A stretch of DNA of 64,000 nucleotides from Conoideocrella luteorostrata (GCA_032433595.1 JASWJB010000175.1:26382-90381), one strand, 5' to 3'. Shown: positions 11,257-22,922, counted from the stretch's first letter. A program made the numbers and translations. Notes: a model not told the origin generated them from the sequence alone.

Positions 11257-11753
11257 ATAGATCGCTGTATCTATTAGTGCTACTATCGATGTCCAACACC
11301 GAGGAAGTCTCTCGGAGGAGAACCGCGGACAAACACCATGCACCCATCATCTCGAATCGCATTTATAGTTGAAGACCATGTACAGAAAATAGAAAGCGAG
11401 AATTGTATTATATTATGAGAAGGAGGAAGCACGCCAAGGAATAGCGTAGGAGGCGGTTAAATACATAGATGGCAATATCATTGATTGGCGTTTGCGGATA
11501 AGAGTCGGACATTACACTTGTTCTATGACTTCTTTTCATATGTACATAGACGGTGCACCTTGAGGGCGCTAGCTCTCCAAACAATACAAAACTTTGAATA
11601 CCAGCTGGATTTTCTTAGTGTGAGGAGCACCGAGTCTCCATGAAATCCAGCCAGTATGGACCCGTGAAGGTGATTTCTTTTTCTTGGGCAGGTATCTCAA
11701 AATGTATTGCAGATTTGCTTGCTAATAAAATCACATCTCTCGCACTCTTGCCA
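11257..11753. other. Intergenic between convergent genes
   Basis: Holds the 3' flanks of the carrier gene and the unknown gene on the minus strand. No additional element was seen. Confidence 0.6.
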
Positions 11754-12933
11754 CTAATCGCTATCGCTTTCCTGCAGAACGGGCCACTCATCAAAGTCCT
11801 CCATCCTCTCGACAAGTTGATCTCTCGCTAAGCACACCGCAATAGCCACCGTCAAAGCATTCCACACACTTTGATGACGATCCATAAAGTGCATGTCCAC
11901 GTGGAAACTAACATACGCGTCATAGCCTTTGGCGCTGTCTACCGTAAGAAGAAATGCACTCGACCGGAGTATAAATAGGCCATACACAACAGGCGGTTTC
12001 CGCCTATATATGACTTCCTCTTCCTGCCCCTCCGCTCGCCTCTTCGAGTCCTCATTCATAATCCCCAAGAACTTATCTACTAGCGCATCCGAGATGCTCA
12101 CGTTGGTATGTCTGTAGCTGGCGTTGACAGCATCCCAGAAGTTCACATCGCGATCAACTCTCAAGAATTCTCGCTGCACCGTGGCCAAGGCCCTCATGCG
12201 CTGCTCCATAAGGCTGGTAATTTCATGTTCTTCGAGAGTTGCATCAAGCACGGCGGTGATCATGTTAGGCACGAACCGAAGGTGGGAATAGTTGCCGTCT
12301 TCGGCGGCCCATGAAATATACCTATCGAGTGACTTCTTGATAAGAGGCGGGCCTTTCTGGCGGAGGCCTGACTGGATGGTTGTTCGGACCGAGGAGGTCA
12401 AGTCTATGAGGCGGAGGAGAGCTGTGGTTGCTTTTATCATGTTAGCTTTACAGGTACGAATATATGTGTAGGGTGATTTGACAGGCTGAAAAGACTGAAA
12501 TACCGGGAAAGTCTTTCCCAGAGCGACTGTACACAATCGGCCGAATATGATCCTTTGTCCCGAAAACGGTATCCAGCATGGGAATACCTCGAAAATCCAC
12601 ATCCCAATGCCCAGGGAGGATGGGTCTCTCTGCCCTCTGGAAGAGGATTTCAAAAAGGCGTTCTTCGTCTCTGGCCCAAGTACTTGCCCCCGGATACCTC
12701 TCCTTCTCCAGTTCCAACTCCAGCTGCGTATCCGTTTCCTGCTCCGCAGACGCATCGCTTTCGTAGCCCCGGTCCAGGGTTTCTAGAATTGAGACCTCGG
12801 TCTCTTCTTCCTTGATGGCCATGGCTTCTGCTTTGTCGCTCGAAGGTGACTCTGCGATAGGGACTGACGGCGGTAGCATACGACCCGGTGAAGCCGGTAG
12901 GGAGGGATCGTTGGAAGGAGCAGCGGCTTCCAT
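11754..12933 (-). CDS. Conserved fungal protein of unknown function
   Basis: Two exons on the minus strand, 12933-12504 and 12430-11754, give 368 aa; the frame is continuous only if the 73-nt intron is removed. The first 70 residues are proline/serine-rich and then acidic (LELELEKERYPG). After that come an ordered segment (LFEILFQRAERPILPGHWDVDF) and a helical C-terminal half with KKSLDRYISWAAEDG and FVPNMITAVLDATLEEHE. No catalytic motif or membrane segment was recognised. Coding status is well supported by frame length and codon use; function is not. Confidence 0.75.
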
Positions 12934-13969
12934 TTTTGAAGGGAGAGATGAGAATATAAGAAAGTTTTTAAGTTTTTTTTTAATCTAGTAAACAGGTGGT
13001 GGTGCGGTATGAGAGTGAGTGAGAGTGATGCAGCATTGGTTAAATAAGCGTTAACAAAGCATGAAAGGTGAACAACAGGGCTTAGTGTAACTTTGTAATT
13101 CATGTGCGAAGCGGGAGTTGGACAAAGGAAGGTGTTTGACGGATGGTGGGACAAAAAGCCGGCGATGACGAGAATTCATGAATAAATCTTGAAAATTGAA
13201 TGCGGTAACGTGCGGAATGCTAGGTGCATGAGACATGCATTTTTTTGTCTGAAGTGCTTCATGTTGTTCAGCTGGACATGTGTGTTGAACCGGCGACACT
13301 AGTTAGCTGGGCGCAAGATTCAAGCCAGGTCGGGAGGTGAGGGAGTGCTGCAGGTGTCACGGTGGGGGGCATAAACGCATGGAAAGGGACCACTGGCTGC
13401 GCTGTTTTATATGTGATAAGGTTGCGCAGTACGGAGTACTCTGTAGTAATTTGCTAAACCGGTGGTTAGTTAGGTGGCGCTTGCGGAATCGCGTGTTCGC
13501 GGACGTTTACGTTGTTTGTGTAACTAGCTACCAACCGACATTAGTGACTGACAATTACCGACTAGTAGTGTAAGAAAACAAGCTAATTCAAAATCCCCCT
13601 GTCCCTCGTTCTATTTTCTTCGAAGTTTGTTTTGCCTTGATTACTGCTCGCTCGAAGGATGGATGGACAGCGCTCTATTATCCATGTTGTTCAACACCTG
13701 CACAATGCACTACTAGGCTTGATGCCTAACAAGTACAGAGTGGCCCTTAGCTATAGTTAAGTAAGTATTTACCTATGAGTAGTATCTCCGTATTTTCGCA
13801 ACCGACCCCGCACGCACTGGGATGGCACGCACAATGGACGCCATCCATTCACATTCAAAGCCGCCAATACCAGTCTAATTCAGATCAGTATCTGCCAGTT
13901 CGCAGGTCAGCATCAACAAAGGGCTTCAGCTTTGTGGACTATAATCTCACTATCCATCAGTACTGCACC
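12934..13969. other. Intergenic
   Basis: Divergent upstream region of the unknown gene and the dioxygenase gene. It contains one TACGGAGTA (13430-13438). The dioxygenase frame stays open upstream to an ATG at 13775, but that extension looks non-coding. Confidence 0.55.
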
Positions 13970-15097
13970 ATGGCCACCGAGCTCGTCAACCCAGCAAGCC
14001 CGGACATAACCTACATCAGAGTTGCGTCGCCCACTGGCCCCGTCACGAGAACCGTTTTACGCACTCCTCTACGCGATGCACTGCCATCCGAAATACCCGT
14101 CATCGATATTTCTCCTATTTTCAGTCCCCATCTAGAGGATCGTGAAGCAGTCGCTCGGCAGGTCAACCATGCCGCCACAAACATTGGCTTCTTCTACATC
14201 AAGAACCATGGGGTCGAGACCGCCGTCATACAAGACACTTACAACGCAGCACTGGAATTTTACCGCCAGGACCTTGATCAAAAGCTGAAAGCTACTGTCG
14301 CTCAAAGCTCCCGCTACAACGGCTACCGCGCTCCAGATACGATGCGTCTCAATCCTGATGAGGGCCTCGATCTACGGGAAGCTTTCTCCATCACATATGA
14401 CCCCAGGCTTGACCCAAACGTCACACACGTCCAGGATATTCCAGCCATTGCAAAGGAACATCTCACCATGGAGGATCACCATTTCACCGCTACGCAGAAT
14501 GTGCCGAACTTTAAGAGCGCAACCACGACCTACTTTCGCTCGTGTTTGGCTTTGGCTAGAGCTCTCACTCGCACGTTTGCTCTCTCGCTCGGTCTCCCTG
14601 AGACGACATTCGATAGCAAAATCGCGTATCCAGACGTAGCCCTCAATATGAATTATTACCCTCCCATTCGTGACGGTGGCTCTGTCGAACCGGGTGATCC
14701 AGACGCCGGAGTTTCTATAGGCTCTCACACCGATTTCCAGCTCTTCACTATTCTGTGGCAGGACATGGTAGGCGGCTTACAAGTCCTCAACAGAAACGGA
14801 CAGTGGATTAATGCTAAACCTATGCCTGATACTTTTGTGGTGAACATTGCAGATTGTCTTCAAAGAATTACCAACGATAAATACGTGAGTACAATTCACA
14901 GAGCGCAGAACTGGAGCGGCAAGGAACGCGTCAGCTTTGCATTCTTCTGGGGATTCGGGCTCCATGAGACATGTGAGGTCTTGAAAAATTGTATTGAGGC
15001 TGGGGAGAAGAAGAAGTATGAAGATATTCAATGCTGGGAGTGGTTGAGGAAGAGGGTGGATGATATGACGCAGCTGGATAAAGAAAAGGAGGCGTGA
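13970..15097 (+). CDS. 2-oxoglutarate / Fe(II)-dependent dioxygenase, isopenicillin-N-synthase-like
   Basis: A non-heme iron oxygenase of the plant-type 2OG superfamily (DIOX_N plus 2OG-FeII_Oxy). Single exon, 375 aa. The N-terminal domain begins at IPVIDISPIFSPHLEDRE and includes NIGFFYIKNHGV. The iron site is H-x-D in SIGSHTDFQLFTILWQD with the distal His in STIHRAQN; the 2OG-binding R-x-S is in RVSFAFFWG. All key residues are present. An in-frame ATG at 13775 would add 65 residues; the ATG at 13970 is preferred because its context (CACCATGGCC) is good and the family usually starts close to the DIOX_N domain. Such enzymes often modify secondary metabolites, but no pathway partner is adjacent. 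Substrate unknown. Confidence 0.88.
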   Translation: MATELVNPASPDITYIRVASPTGPVTRTVLRTPLRDALPSEIPVIDISPIFSPHLEDREAVARQVNHAATNIGFFYIKNHGVETAVIQDTYNAALEFYRQDLDQKLKATVAQSSRYNGYRAPDTMRLNPDEGLDLREAFSITYDPRLDPNVTHVQDIPAIAKEHLTMEDHHFTATQNVPNFKSATTTYFRSCLALARALTRTFALSLGLPETTFDSKIAYPDVALNMNYYPPIRDGGSVEPGDPDAGVSIGSHTDFQLFTILWQDMVGGLQVLNRNGQWINAKPMPDTFVVNIADCLQRITNDKYVSTIHRAQNWSGKERVSFAFFWGFGLHETCEVLKNCIEAGEKKKYEDIQCWEWLRKRVDDMTQLDKEKEA

Positions 15098-15798
15098 GTT
15101 GGAAATGGCCCGTTTGTGTCACTTCTTGGTATAACTGTTATGGTGAATCAAGGAATTTCGTAAATTTAGTCGATATTCTCCGACTGGTTATAACTGGTCT
15201 CTATTACATTTTGTTTCATGTTGCTGGCTCCAGTATGTTGATGATAACTGTGGATGAGAACCACTGAAAACCACAATCATTAAAGCTAAATAAATTTAGT
15301 AAAAGATAAATAGCTAATGAAGGTGAGCTTCGAAAAGGATTGAAATCGAAATACTCTCCAACCAATTCTCTGTGACATATTAAATCTTCTCAAAAGCAAT
15401 GCATATTGTTCGTGCCAATGAGAAATTGCAGACCTCCAACTATTCGCAATCCTTGACAACGGCACGAATGGAGTCGAATGCTCCTTAGAGACCCTATAAA
15501 TCATTGACCTCGAGCGAGAAATTGTTTAATATCAGCCCCGACAAGATGGCCTAATTTGGAAGATGGGTATTAGGCTCGCCCGCTGTCCAGAGTTGCTTGC
15601 AGCTAACCAAACGGACGTCCGCAAGTTCCACAATGGGACTTTCACAACTGGTGGAGCATCTTCCTTGCTTAAGTGCTGGTCGGCGTGCTTACATAACGAT
15701 CCCTGGGTTGCGCTTGACCCACCATCCGTGGGCCCATGAAATATTTTGGAGCTTCATTACACGGATCGCGGCCAACCTCATCCGCACATCACACGACA
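15098..15798. other. Intergenic
   Basis: AT-rich 3' flank of the dioxygenase gene followed by the promoter of the uL23m gene. No further gene was recognised. Confidence 0.55.
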
Positions 15799-16473
15799 AT
15801 GGCCGAAGCAGCAAAAGCGGCGGCTCGCCAATTGCCAGGCTTTAGACTGGGCCAAAAGCAGGTATTTCTGTACGTTGGATCATAACCTCCCCTTCCCCTC
15901 CCAGTAGCTAATCGCAATGCTAGGCCCAACCACGTCATCACCTTTCTGCGAAAGGAGCACCTCCCTCCCAATGAAGCCTGCTTCCAGGTCCCCATTCGGT
16001 TCACAAAGTTCGATCTGCGCGACTACTTGTGGAACTTGTACAATGTGGAAGTCACCAAGGTCCGGTCATTCGTCAAACAACAACCGCTCACACAAAAGAA
16101 CTCCCATTCGCGATCGTGGTACCGGCCGCAGCCGCTGAAGATTATGACAGTCGAGTTGGCAAAGCCGTTCCAGTGGCCTGAATTGCCGAGCGATCTGGAG
16201 CCGTGGAACCATGAGCTGTGGAAGATGAGAGAGGACATGATGGAGAAGCGCAACGAGGAGCAAATTAATCAGCACAAGTTCCAAATCCCGATGAAGAGCA
16301 AGGAGCCGCTGTCGAAGGAGAGAAAAGAGCTGGCTAATTTAGCGAAGAAGATGGCTTCCGGAGAGATTAAATGGTCGAATGACGTGGTGTTGGATCCTAA
16401 GTGGGATGCTTTATTGGCTAAGGAGAAGTTGGTCGAGGCGAAGGAGGTAAAAAAGAATGATGTTCAACCATGA
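15799..16473 (+). CDS. MRP20: Mitochondrial large-subunit ribosomal protein uL23m
   Basis: A structural protein near the polypeptide exit of the mitochondrial ribosome. Two exons, 15799-15869 and 15924-16473, give 206 aa. The first exon encodes an alanine/basic leader (MAEAAKAAARQLPGFRLG) ending KQVFL, and the second continues with PNHVITFLRKEHLPPNEACF. The L23 core follows as VPIRFTKFDLRDYLWNLYNV and VTKVRSFVKQ, then a fungal-specific charged C-terminal extension. Length and order fit the MRP20/mL41-like fungal uL23m proteins. It converges on the METTL4-like gene, with 203 bp between stops. Confidence 0.9.
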
Positions 16474-16676
16474 GTTACACGGAATTACGAATTAAAAAAA
16501 AAAAGAAGGAGGGGGGAATAATATGGTGTGAAACATCATGAAAAACCAGCGCATAGCCTTGTACGATACGCAGGCACGACTGTACATTACTGTAGCGATA
16601 GAGGGGGAACTGGAACGCCGACTTCACATGAGAGAGTTGGATTTCTGGGTCAAGAAGAAAACAGTTCTTGACTTTT

Positions 16677-17693
16677 TTATTCTTGTGCCCAATACTGTTG
16701 ATCTTGAAACTTAAGGACTTGATCTCCCCAACACCACCATCCCGCCGTCAAGTTCCGCGCGAATATCTCTAGGCCTAGGTAGTTGCTTTCACCGAAAACA
16801 TCCTCAAACAATCCCCGTAAGTTAGGTTTCCTGGAGTGAGCATCCGGGGCAGCAATAATCACCTTCGACTTGAGGTTTGTAGGAGTCGATGTCCCAACGC
16901 GCTTGGCAATAAGAATCTTTTCCCAAGGCTTCCTCCACGTTGAATTCACGTCAAAAATTGGCTCTCCCAAGGCCGTGATCTTGAACCAAGTCCACTCAGC
17001 AGCTAATTCCACGCCCCATGATGCAAATACGCCTGTAGGAGACGTTAGGAAATCTGGTATTGTTGCCTTGTTAGTGATCCAAATGGCTACCAGGCCACTG
17101 CTGTCTAGATGCGCCGAAACAGGTATGCTGGTCAGCAAGTCTCGCATCTCAGCGAGGTTAGTCACCGTGGCATATTTGTCTGTTCGTCTTTTAGCGGAGC
17201 GATTAGGCCACGGGGGATCAAGCACAATGAGTTTGAATGCTGGTGCCGTATCACTAAAGGTCTGTCTCTGGCCGTCAATGGACCCGTGCAAATTGGTGGT
17301 TTCGGGAACAGGTAAATAGGCTGCGGTCTCTGAGTTGGAGGGAGTTGCAGGGGATGAGAGGCGAGGAAGATGAAATGGCCCGCTGTAATTGTCATGTAGT
17401 GACTGCAAAGCGCTCTCTACGGAAGCCGCTGTCATCAAATCGCTGATTTGGGCGGCAGGGGATTGAGCCTGCCAATTGTGTGCCGCTGCTCCATGTCGTG
17501 GACTCCTCTTCGGATCCGGCGTCGGGAAGGGTTCACTCGGCGGTGTGTCTGAGTAGATGCGGCGCTGGGGGAGGTGTCCTGGCAAAACTTGGCTGTACTC
17601 GAGGGACCGTGGAATATCTAGCAATATGACGGTTTTGTCTGCGCTCTGGTAGATGACGAAGGACGGAATTTTGACATCGCAGGACTCAGACAT
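16677..17693 (-). CDS. MT-A70 family N6-adenine methyltransferase, METTL4-like
   Basis: An S-adenosylmethionine-dependent adenine-N6 methyltransferase of the MT-A70 superfamily. Single exon, 338 aa from the ATG at 17693. The catalytic motif DPPW is intact at about residues 159-162 (KLIVLDPPWPNRSAKR). Other class features are GLVAIWITNKATIPDFL, WGVELAAEWTWFKIT, the PWEKILIAKR strand, and the C-terminal EIFARNLTAGWWCWGDQVLKF, which is typical of METTL4 proteins. METTL4 relatives methylate U2 snRNA (m6Am) and have been reported to act on DNA 6mA; which applies here cannot be read from sequence. The frame is open upstream without an ATG, so a longer or spliced N-terminus remains possible. Confidence 0.88.
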   Translation of the reverse strand: MSESCDVKIPSFVIYQSADKTVILLDIPRSLEYSQVLPGHLPQRRIYSDTPPSEPFPTPDPKRSPRHGAAAHNWQAQSPAAQISDLMTAASVESALQSLHDNYSGPFHLPRLSSPATPSNSETAAYLPVPETTNLHGSIDGQRQTFSDTAPAFKLIVLDPPWPNRSAKRRTDKYATVTNLAEMRDLLTSIPVSAHLDSSGLVAIWITNKATIPDFLTSPTGVFASWGVELAAEWTWFKITALGEPIFDVNSTWRKPWEKILIAKRVGTSTPTNLKSKVIIAAPDAHSRKPNLRGLFEDVFGESNYLGLEIFARNLTAGWWCWGDQVLKFQDQQYWAQE

Positions 17694-18221
17694 GAGAGGC
17701 TTGAAATGATGGCGGACCACTGTGAGGTGACTTGTTGCTGATGGCCGGTGACAAGTCTTGCATTGTGTTGTTATCGAACTTGATGGGCGTGGCTGAGAAG
17801 CCACTGGTGAATCGGAAAAGTGGTCCACCCAATCCTAGCAAGTCGAAGTACCTAGGTATGTACAGAGTAAGCGCCCGCTTCCTCAACCTCATGTATCCCA
17901 TTCAATCTGGAGCGTCACTAATCAGTTGAAATAGACTCATTCACACCGTTGATTAACTTGCATAGTGAGGAGGTACAGCCCTACTTACTTGATGCCCAAC
18001 GCCTCCAGTCTCGTCACTCTTCCATACGCTCCTCCCACGACGGCTTTGCCATTCATAAGTCAGCGATACAGCATTCAGACCACCTTGGCTTTTTATCTTC
18101 CAAAGATATGCGAGGATATAATGCTTGCTAAGGAAAAAAATACGCCAATAAGCAGTCTAACAGTTCCCGCCAACGGATGTGCTTTTTTCGCTATAAATGG
18201 ACGATGTTATAATTGTGGAAC
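17694..18221. other. Intergenic between divergent genes
   Basis: Shared upstream region of the METTL4-like gene and the C2H2 gene. No promoter element stands out and no further gene was seen. Confidence 0.5.
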
Positions 18222-19876
18222 ATGGACCTGAAGTTATGCTTGCGGAACAAAGGGAAGATACCAAGGGAAGAGGATGATGGACCTACTATTCAAGCTTCAC
18301 GATCCGCCACCAGTTATATTAACACCACGATATCTAAGGACAACACAGATGGAGAAGATGCCCGAAATGCAAGGCTCTTAGAGCAATTTGGGAAAAAGCT
18401 CCAACGAAAATCGGGCCCAGGGGTATCCCTCACTGCGGATATATCGAGTCTTCGGTCGCTATCGCCGGATGACGAAGAGTTTAAGACAGAGGGCTCAGTG
18501 GAATTGGACAGATATCAACGGGGTTCGCTAAGCTATCCAGTTGAAAGACCAGATACTGGGTCACTAAAGCTAACAGCCAGAGTTATAGAACAACCAAGAG
18601 CATTGAGATCGCAGCCTGGCCGTGACTATCCTGTCTGCTGTCTATACCCGGGCTGCAATGCTAAACCATTTAAGCGCAGAGTAGACTTAGATAGGCACTA
18701 CAAACAATATCACGCCTCTAAGTCCCAAAAAGTCTCATTTAACTGCGACTATCCTCGCTGCTCCCGTCGCCGCGACCCGTTTCACAGACTAGATCACTTC
18801 CACGACCACCTGCGGGAGTTTCACAAAGAGGATATCGAGAAGCGTGGAGGCCCTGTTAATCAAGAGTGGTTCGAAAACCGGCGCGTCTCCTCGACATGGT
18901 GGCGATGCTCCAAGTGTCTACACAGGATCTACATTGAAAAGAGCGGCTACGAATGCCCCGACTGCAAAACGCCATGCCAGACGAAGCGTAAGGAAGCACG
19001 CCGGCGAAGCTGAAAATCCCGCTTCTACCTGGGTGCTTTCTCCGGTGAGGCTGTCGTTGATCGCCAGACCACTCCACTCGAGCTTCCCCAAAGTGACGCC
19101 TAATATTCGAAAATAAAGAGCAGCGTAGACCGCGGCGAGCCGCTACCCCTACATGGGGGGTCGATCAACCGGCCACGGACAATGAAAATGCGACACCTGC
19201 TGGAACACCGGGACGACGTGGTGCGGCTGCGGCTGCGCGAGGTGAGCAAGGTGAGAAGGTGGACGGCAGGAGGGATCGAAGACGCGCCAAGGACAAGGAC
19301 AAGGACCAAGACAAGGACCAAGACAAGGATGGGAGAGCGTCCAAGGCTAATCAATCCTTGTCCACCACGCCAGGAGGTAGGTGGTGGGAAAATCGACCAG
19401 AAGCAACAGAGCGATCGAGAATAAGAACACCTGTAGGATTTAGAGCTGCCAAGACTACAAGACAACAATCGACAAGGCCACTTCCACTTCGTCGACCAAG
19501 CCCGCATGCTTTCCTTGAGAATACCATTGAAATGTCACGCATAGAGCCACTTACAGAGTTGTCAGGACGTGATGGGTGTGCTGCAAATCAAGCAAACACG
19601 CAAGCATCGTCGGACGATGATTTAAGTCGAGGTCCCCCAATGTTTTTCACCACACGCCGATCATTCCGCAGGGGTTCAAATCAAGAAATTGAAAGCGACC
19701 AAGAGTGTCAACGTGAGGCGTCAGAGAGGCAGAGGCAGAGGGAGAGGGTGGATGGAACGTCGGATGCTATCGGGCGAGCTGGGAAGGAAATGAAGGAAGC
19801 CCGACGAGCCATGGGAAGCCTTAAGTTGAGCCCTACGAAGATGAAGTCCCGGCGCCGAAGCAGGAATCGAGTGTGA
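18222..19876 (+). CDS. C2H2-type zinc finger protein with charged KD-repeat tail
   Basis: Proposed as two exons, 18222-18987 and 19119-19876 (507 aa). The donor GTAAGG at 18988, a CTAAT branch site at 19100 and the AG at 19117-19118 join the two long open frames in phase. Neither frame makes sense alone, since the second has no early ATG. The first exon has a polar N-terminus, then two C2H2 units: CCLYPGCNAKPFKRRVDLDR plus HYKQYH, and CDYPRCSRRRDPFHRLDH plus HDHLREFH. A further four-cysteine knuckle follows (CSKCLHR...CPDCKTPC). The second exon encodes a basic/acidic low-complexity tail with KDKDKDQDKDQDKD. Fungal proteins of this kind are usually nuclear; target unknown. An additional upstream exon is possible. 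Confidence 0.7.
19292..19332 (+). repeat. Coding minisatellite (Lys-Asp / Gln-Asp)
   Basis: AAGGAC and CAAGAC hexamers repeat in frame within exon 2 of the C2H2 gene, encoding alternating K/Q and D. The antisense strand shows a false leucine/valine repeat frame. Confidence 0.8.
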
Positions 19877-20805
19877 TTAAGCAATTAGCTATGTCAACAA
19901 AGTTAAAATCACATCTAAGATAAACCGTAAATTTACATGCAGTTCATCAAGATACAGCAAACATATCGGAGGGAACAGATATAAGCATTTAAGATCTTTT
20001 GACTTCAATTCGTATCTCAAGACATCATCGGTCAGTTTAGCCAGAATAAGAATCGTCTCAACTATGCAAGCATCTGCATGGGGAGTTAATGTCGAAGTGG
20101 TCGTCTGCTGACACAAAGATGCAGGCTCATACGATACTAACGTATAAACGGGAGGTCGAACGCCCCTACTTTCAGTCTGCCAAATGCACTACTAGTCCTC
20201 TCGTCATCGTTAGACTACGGTTGCGATAAGTAGAGTAGAAGAACTTCCCGGAAAGTTTGTTCCGAGTTTCTAGTTCGTGACAAAGCGGTCTGCTCACCAC
20301 GTAGACAGTCAGTCGGTAGCTCGGTAATCCTCGGTTGAAGACGCTTGCCCCAGGTTGCCCCATTCCCCAGCGGACCCCTGGGGTTCCGCATGGTTTGTCT
20401 TCCAGGCCCCTCACGGTGTGACCCGACCACTGACAGCCTTTCGGATGACGTTCAGTCCACCAGAGCCGCCACTCCATATCCACGAACCTGAAGTCTTAGC
20501 CGGCACCGGGGGTCCCGTGGTGTGCCGGACATTTCACTTCTCTTTCGTGGTCGCCTCCACCATCTTAAGCCGAAACACACTTTCTCTGCGCACGCAACAT
20601 TTCGAACTTCTTCCCTCGCTCTCCGTGTTCCTGCTCTTCCCTACCCGAGTGTGGCTGTTTCCCTTCCCATTTCAAGCCATCCAACGCATTCTCGGCAACG
20701 CGACCACTGCCTCAATACCTACTACACCCACCCACGACGTTATGCGGCATCGGTGATCTTCAACCTTCGACATCCCACGCAGCTCACGTGCCGTCGGCAT
20801 CCGGA
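19877..20805. other. Intergenic
   Basis: Upstream of the LEU5-like gene. Open frames here are short and patternless; nothing was recognised. Confidence 0.5.
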
Positions 20806-22082
20806 ATGCCCTCGTCTTCTTCCCTTGCGGACCATGCTTCCATGACCGAGATTGCTCGTGACAAAGTTCGACAGCATGTCGGGGCAGCAGCTGCTGCCGC
20901 TACCGCATCGACATCGCCCAAGCAAGGAAAAGATCCTGCGGTTTGCCCTACCGACGAGGAATCCATAGCGCCAAAGAGCAAGAACAGGTCCTGGGGCTAT
21001 GTCTGGAGGTCTGGGGTCGCGGGTGGCGTCGCGGGCTGCGCCGTAAGTAAAGCCATGTTACAATGTACTTTGAACGAGTTATTCTCCGTTGCTAACGCAG
21101 TATCGTGCTGTAGGCCAAGACCATGGTTGCACCGCTAGACCGTGTCAAGATTCTCTTTCAAGCCAGTAACCCTCAATTTGCCAAATATACCGGCTCTTCG
21201 TTCGGCGTCGCCACCGCCATGAAAGACATCTACTACTCAGAGGGTGGACGCGGGCTCTTCCGTGGGCATTCTGCTACGCTTTTGCGCATTTTCCCTTATG
21301 CTGGCATCAAGTTCCTCGCCTATGAGCAGATTCGCACCAGGCTTATTCCCAATAAAGAGTACGAAACGTCCCTCCGGCGACTTCTGAGCGGTAGTCTAGC
21401 TGGAATCACTTCTGTTTTCTTCACATATCCACTGGAAGTGGTCCGAGTGCGCTTAGCATTCGAAACAAAACGGGAGGGCCGCTCCTCCTTGACCTCAATC
21501 TGCAGACAGATATACAATGAGAGCCCTGTTGAGAAGTCGGCCACCGCGAGACTCCCCAATGCGCCAGCTCCTGTTGCTACCGTTGCCGAAACTACCGCAG
21601 CGGCTGCCAATTCTATTGTTCCTCGAAAAGGCCTGGTTAACTTTTATCGGGGCTTTTATCCGACCCTACTGGGCATGCTTCCATACGCAGGCATGTCCTT
21701 CTTAACACATGATACCGTTTCCGATTTATTGCGCCACCCCACAATCGCCAAATACACCACTCTGCCCAAACGACGCAGCCAGACTTCTGACAAGCCGGCA
21801 CCACTCAGGTCTTGGGCTGAACTCACGAGCGGCGGAATCGCGGGTCTTATTTCACAAACTTGCTCATACCCGCTGGAGGTTATCAGGCGGCGCATGCAAG
21901 TCAGCGGCGCTGTCGGTGACGGCCACAGAATGCGTCTCGGTGAGACAGCTCGGCTCATCTTCCAGGAACGTGGATTCCGCGGGTTCTTTGTTGGGTTGAC
22001 GATTGGCTACGTCAAGGTGATCCCCATGGTGGCAGTAAGCTTTTACACGTATGAACGCATGAAGTTGTGTTTGGGTATATAA
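20806..22082 (+). CDS. LEU5: Mitochondrial carrier, LEU5 / CoA (Graves disease) type
   Basis: An inner-membrane carrier of the Leu5 group, which supports coenzyme A accumulation in the matrix. Two exons, 20806-21042 and 21114-22082, give 401 aa. The three repeats carry the signatures VAPLDRVKILFQASNP, TYPLEVVRVRLAFET and SYPLEVIRRRMQVSG. GGVAGCAAKTMVAPLDRVKI, FRGHSATLLRIFPYAGIKF and the second-to-third repeat loop rich in alanine/proline match fungal Leu5. The donor and acceptor fall inside repeat 1 (after GGVAGCA). The ATG at 20806 is the first in frame; a methionine 13 codons later is a less likely alternative. Confidence 0.9.
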
Positions 22083-22868
22083 GGTTATGACTTTCTTTTC
22101 TTATCTATGCTATACATTTAGGGTGTTGTTCTCTTTTGTCTCGTGTTATGGCGTAGGCGCAATAGCTGGGGCGGCGGAAAAGAGTGGGCAATGCATGGGA
22201 GGCAGCTCTGCTTCGACTTTGATGATAGAGTCGTGTGAATAGTTACGAAGTAAAGAGCAGTTATTACTTTAGATACATACATTACGGACATAGGAATAAA
22301 ATTTTCCCGAGACAGCAATCTGAGTAACTATACTAATCTCGCTGTTCAACGTTCCTCTGATGGTGGTGCTAAGTCATTGTATCCGCCATCCTTATCGAAG
22401 TGACGTTGGGCAAATGAGTCTCAGGGGGGTTTGACAGTTGCTCTCGTACTGAGCCAGATTTTTTTTCCCCTTCCAATTCTCACGAAACAAGAAAAGAGAC
22501 CGTTACATGACAAGATCTTTCATCCGGTTCGTTTGGTCGCCAAATTCCAGCATAGCCGGCACTCAGTCCACGGAGTCAGAATGCACGCCGCTGATTTCCA
22601 ACACAAAGGCCCTCATGCTGCCGCAGTTGATTCGGATGGTTCGTATCATCGCGCGACAACTTTCTTGACTACGGTTGTCTTCATCACAGCCATGGGTAGT
22701 GGTATGACTGATCTACCGACAATCCGCATAATTGACGATATTGTTTGTAGACGCCATCTGACGAGCTCATCGGAAAAATTTGACGAGGCTAATTGTAAAG
22801 GAGATGACGTTCAAGCCGAATTGTCGTTTTTGGCTCGCTGGGTTCGGTCACAGCTCCTCCATTGCTGT
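22083..22868. other. Intergenic / decayed sequence 5' of the NLR relic
   Basis: Downstream flank of LEU5 followed by sequence without recognisable coding content. An uninterrupted frame without a starting ATG runs from 22431 into the relic that follows. It may be degraded NLR N-terminal sequence, but no motif was found to prove this. Confidence 0.45.
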
Positions 22869-22922
22869 GAGGTTGCCGACAGCCTAGGCATTCCATTCCT
22901 TGAGACCTCCGCAAAGAATGCT
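22869..22922 (+). pseudogene. Rab/Ypt1-like GTPase fragment (G5 box)
   Basis: A 54-nt stretch reads EVADSLGIPFLETSAKNA, which matches the G5-box region of Ypt1/Rab1 GTPases (ADSLGIPFLETSAKNA). No other GTPase box (G1-G4) was seen around it. It lies in the same reading frame as the NLR relic that begins 60 nt downstream, separated from it by one TAG (22980-22982). Confidence 0.7.

Noticed and set aside
13775..13969. 65-residue N-terminal extension of the dioxygenase
   Set aside because: Open frame with an ATG, but composition is patternless and the ATG at 13970 has better context and fits the family start.
19100..19507. Leucine/valine repeat protein on the minus strand
   Set aside because: Antisense of the KD repeat in the C2H2 gene.
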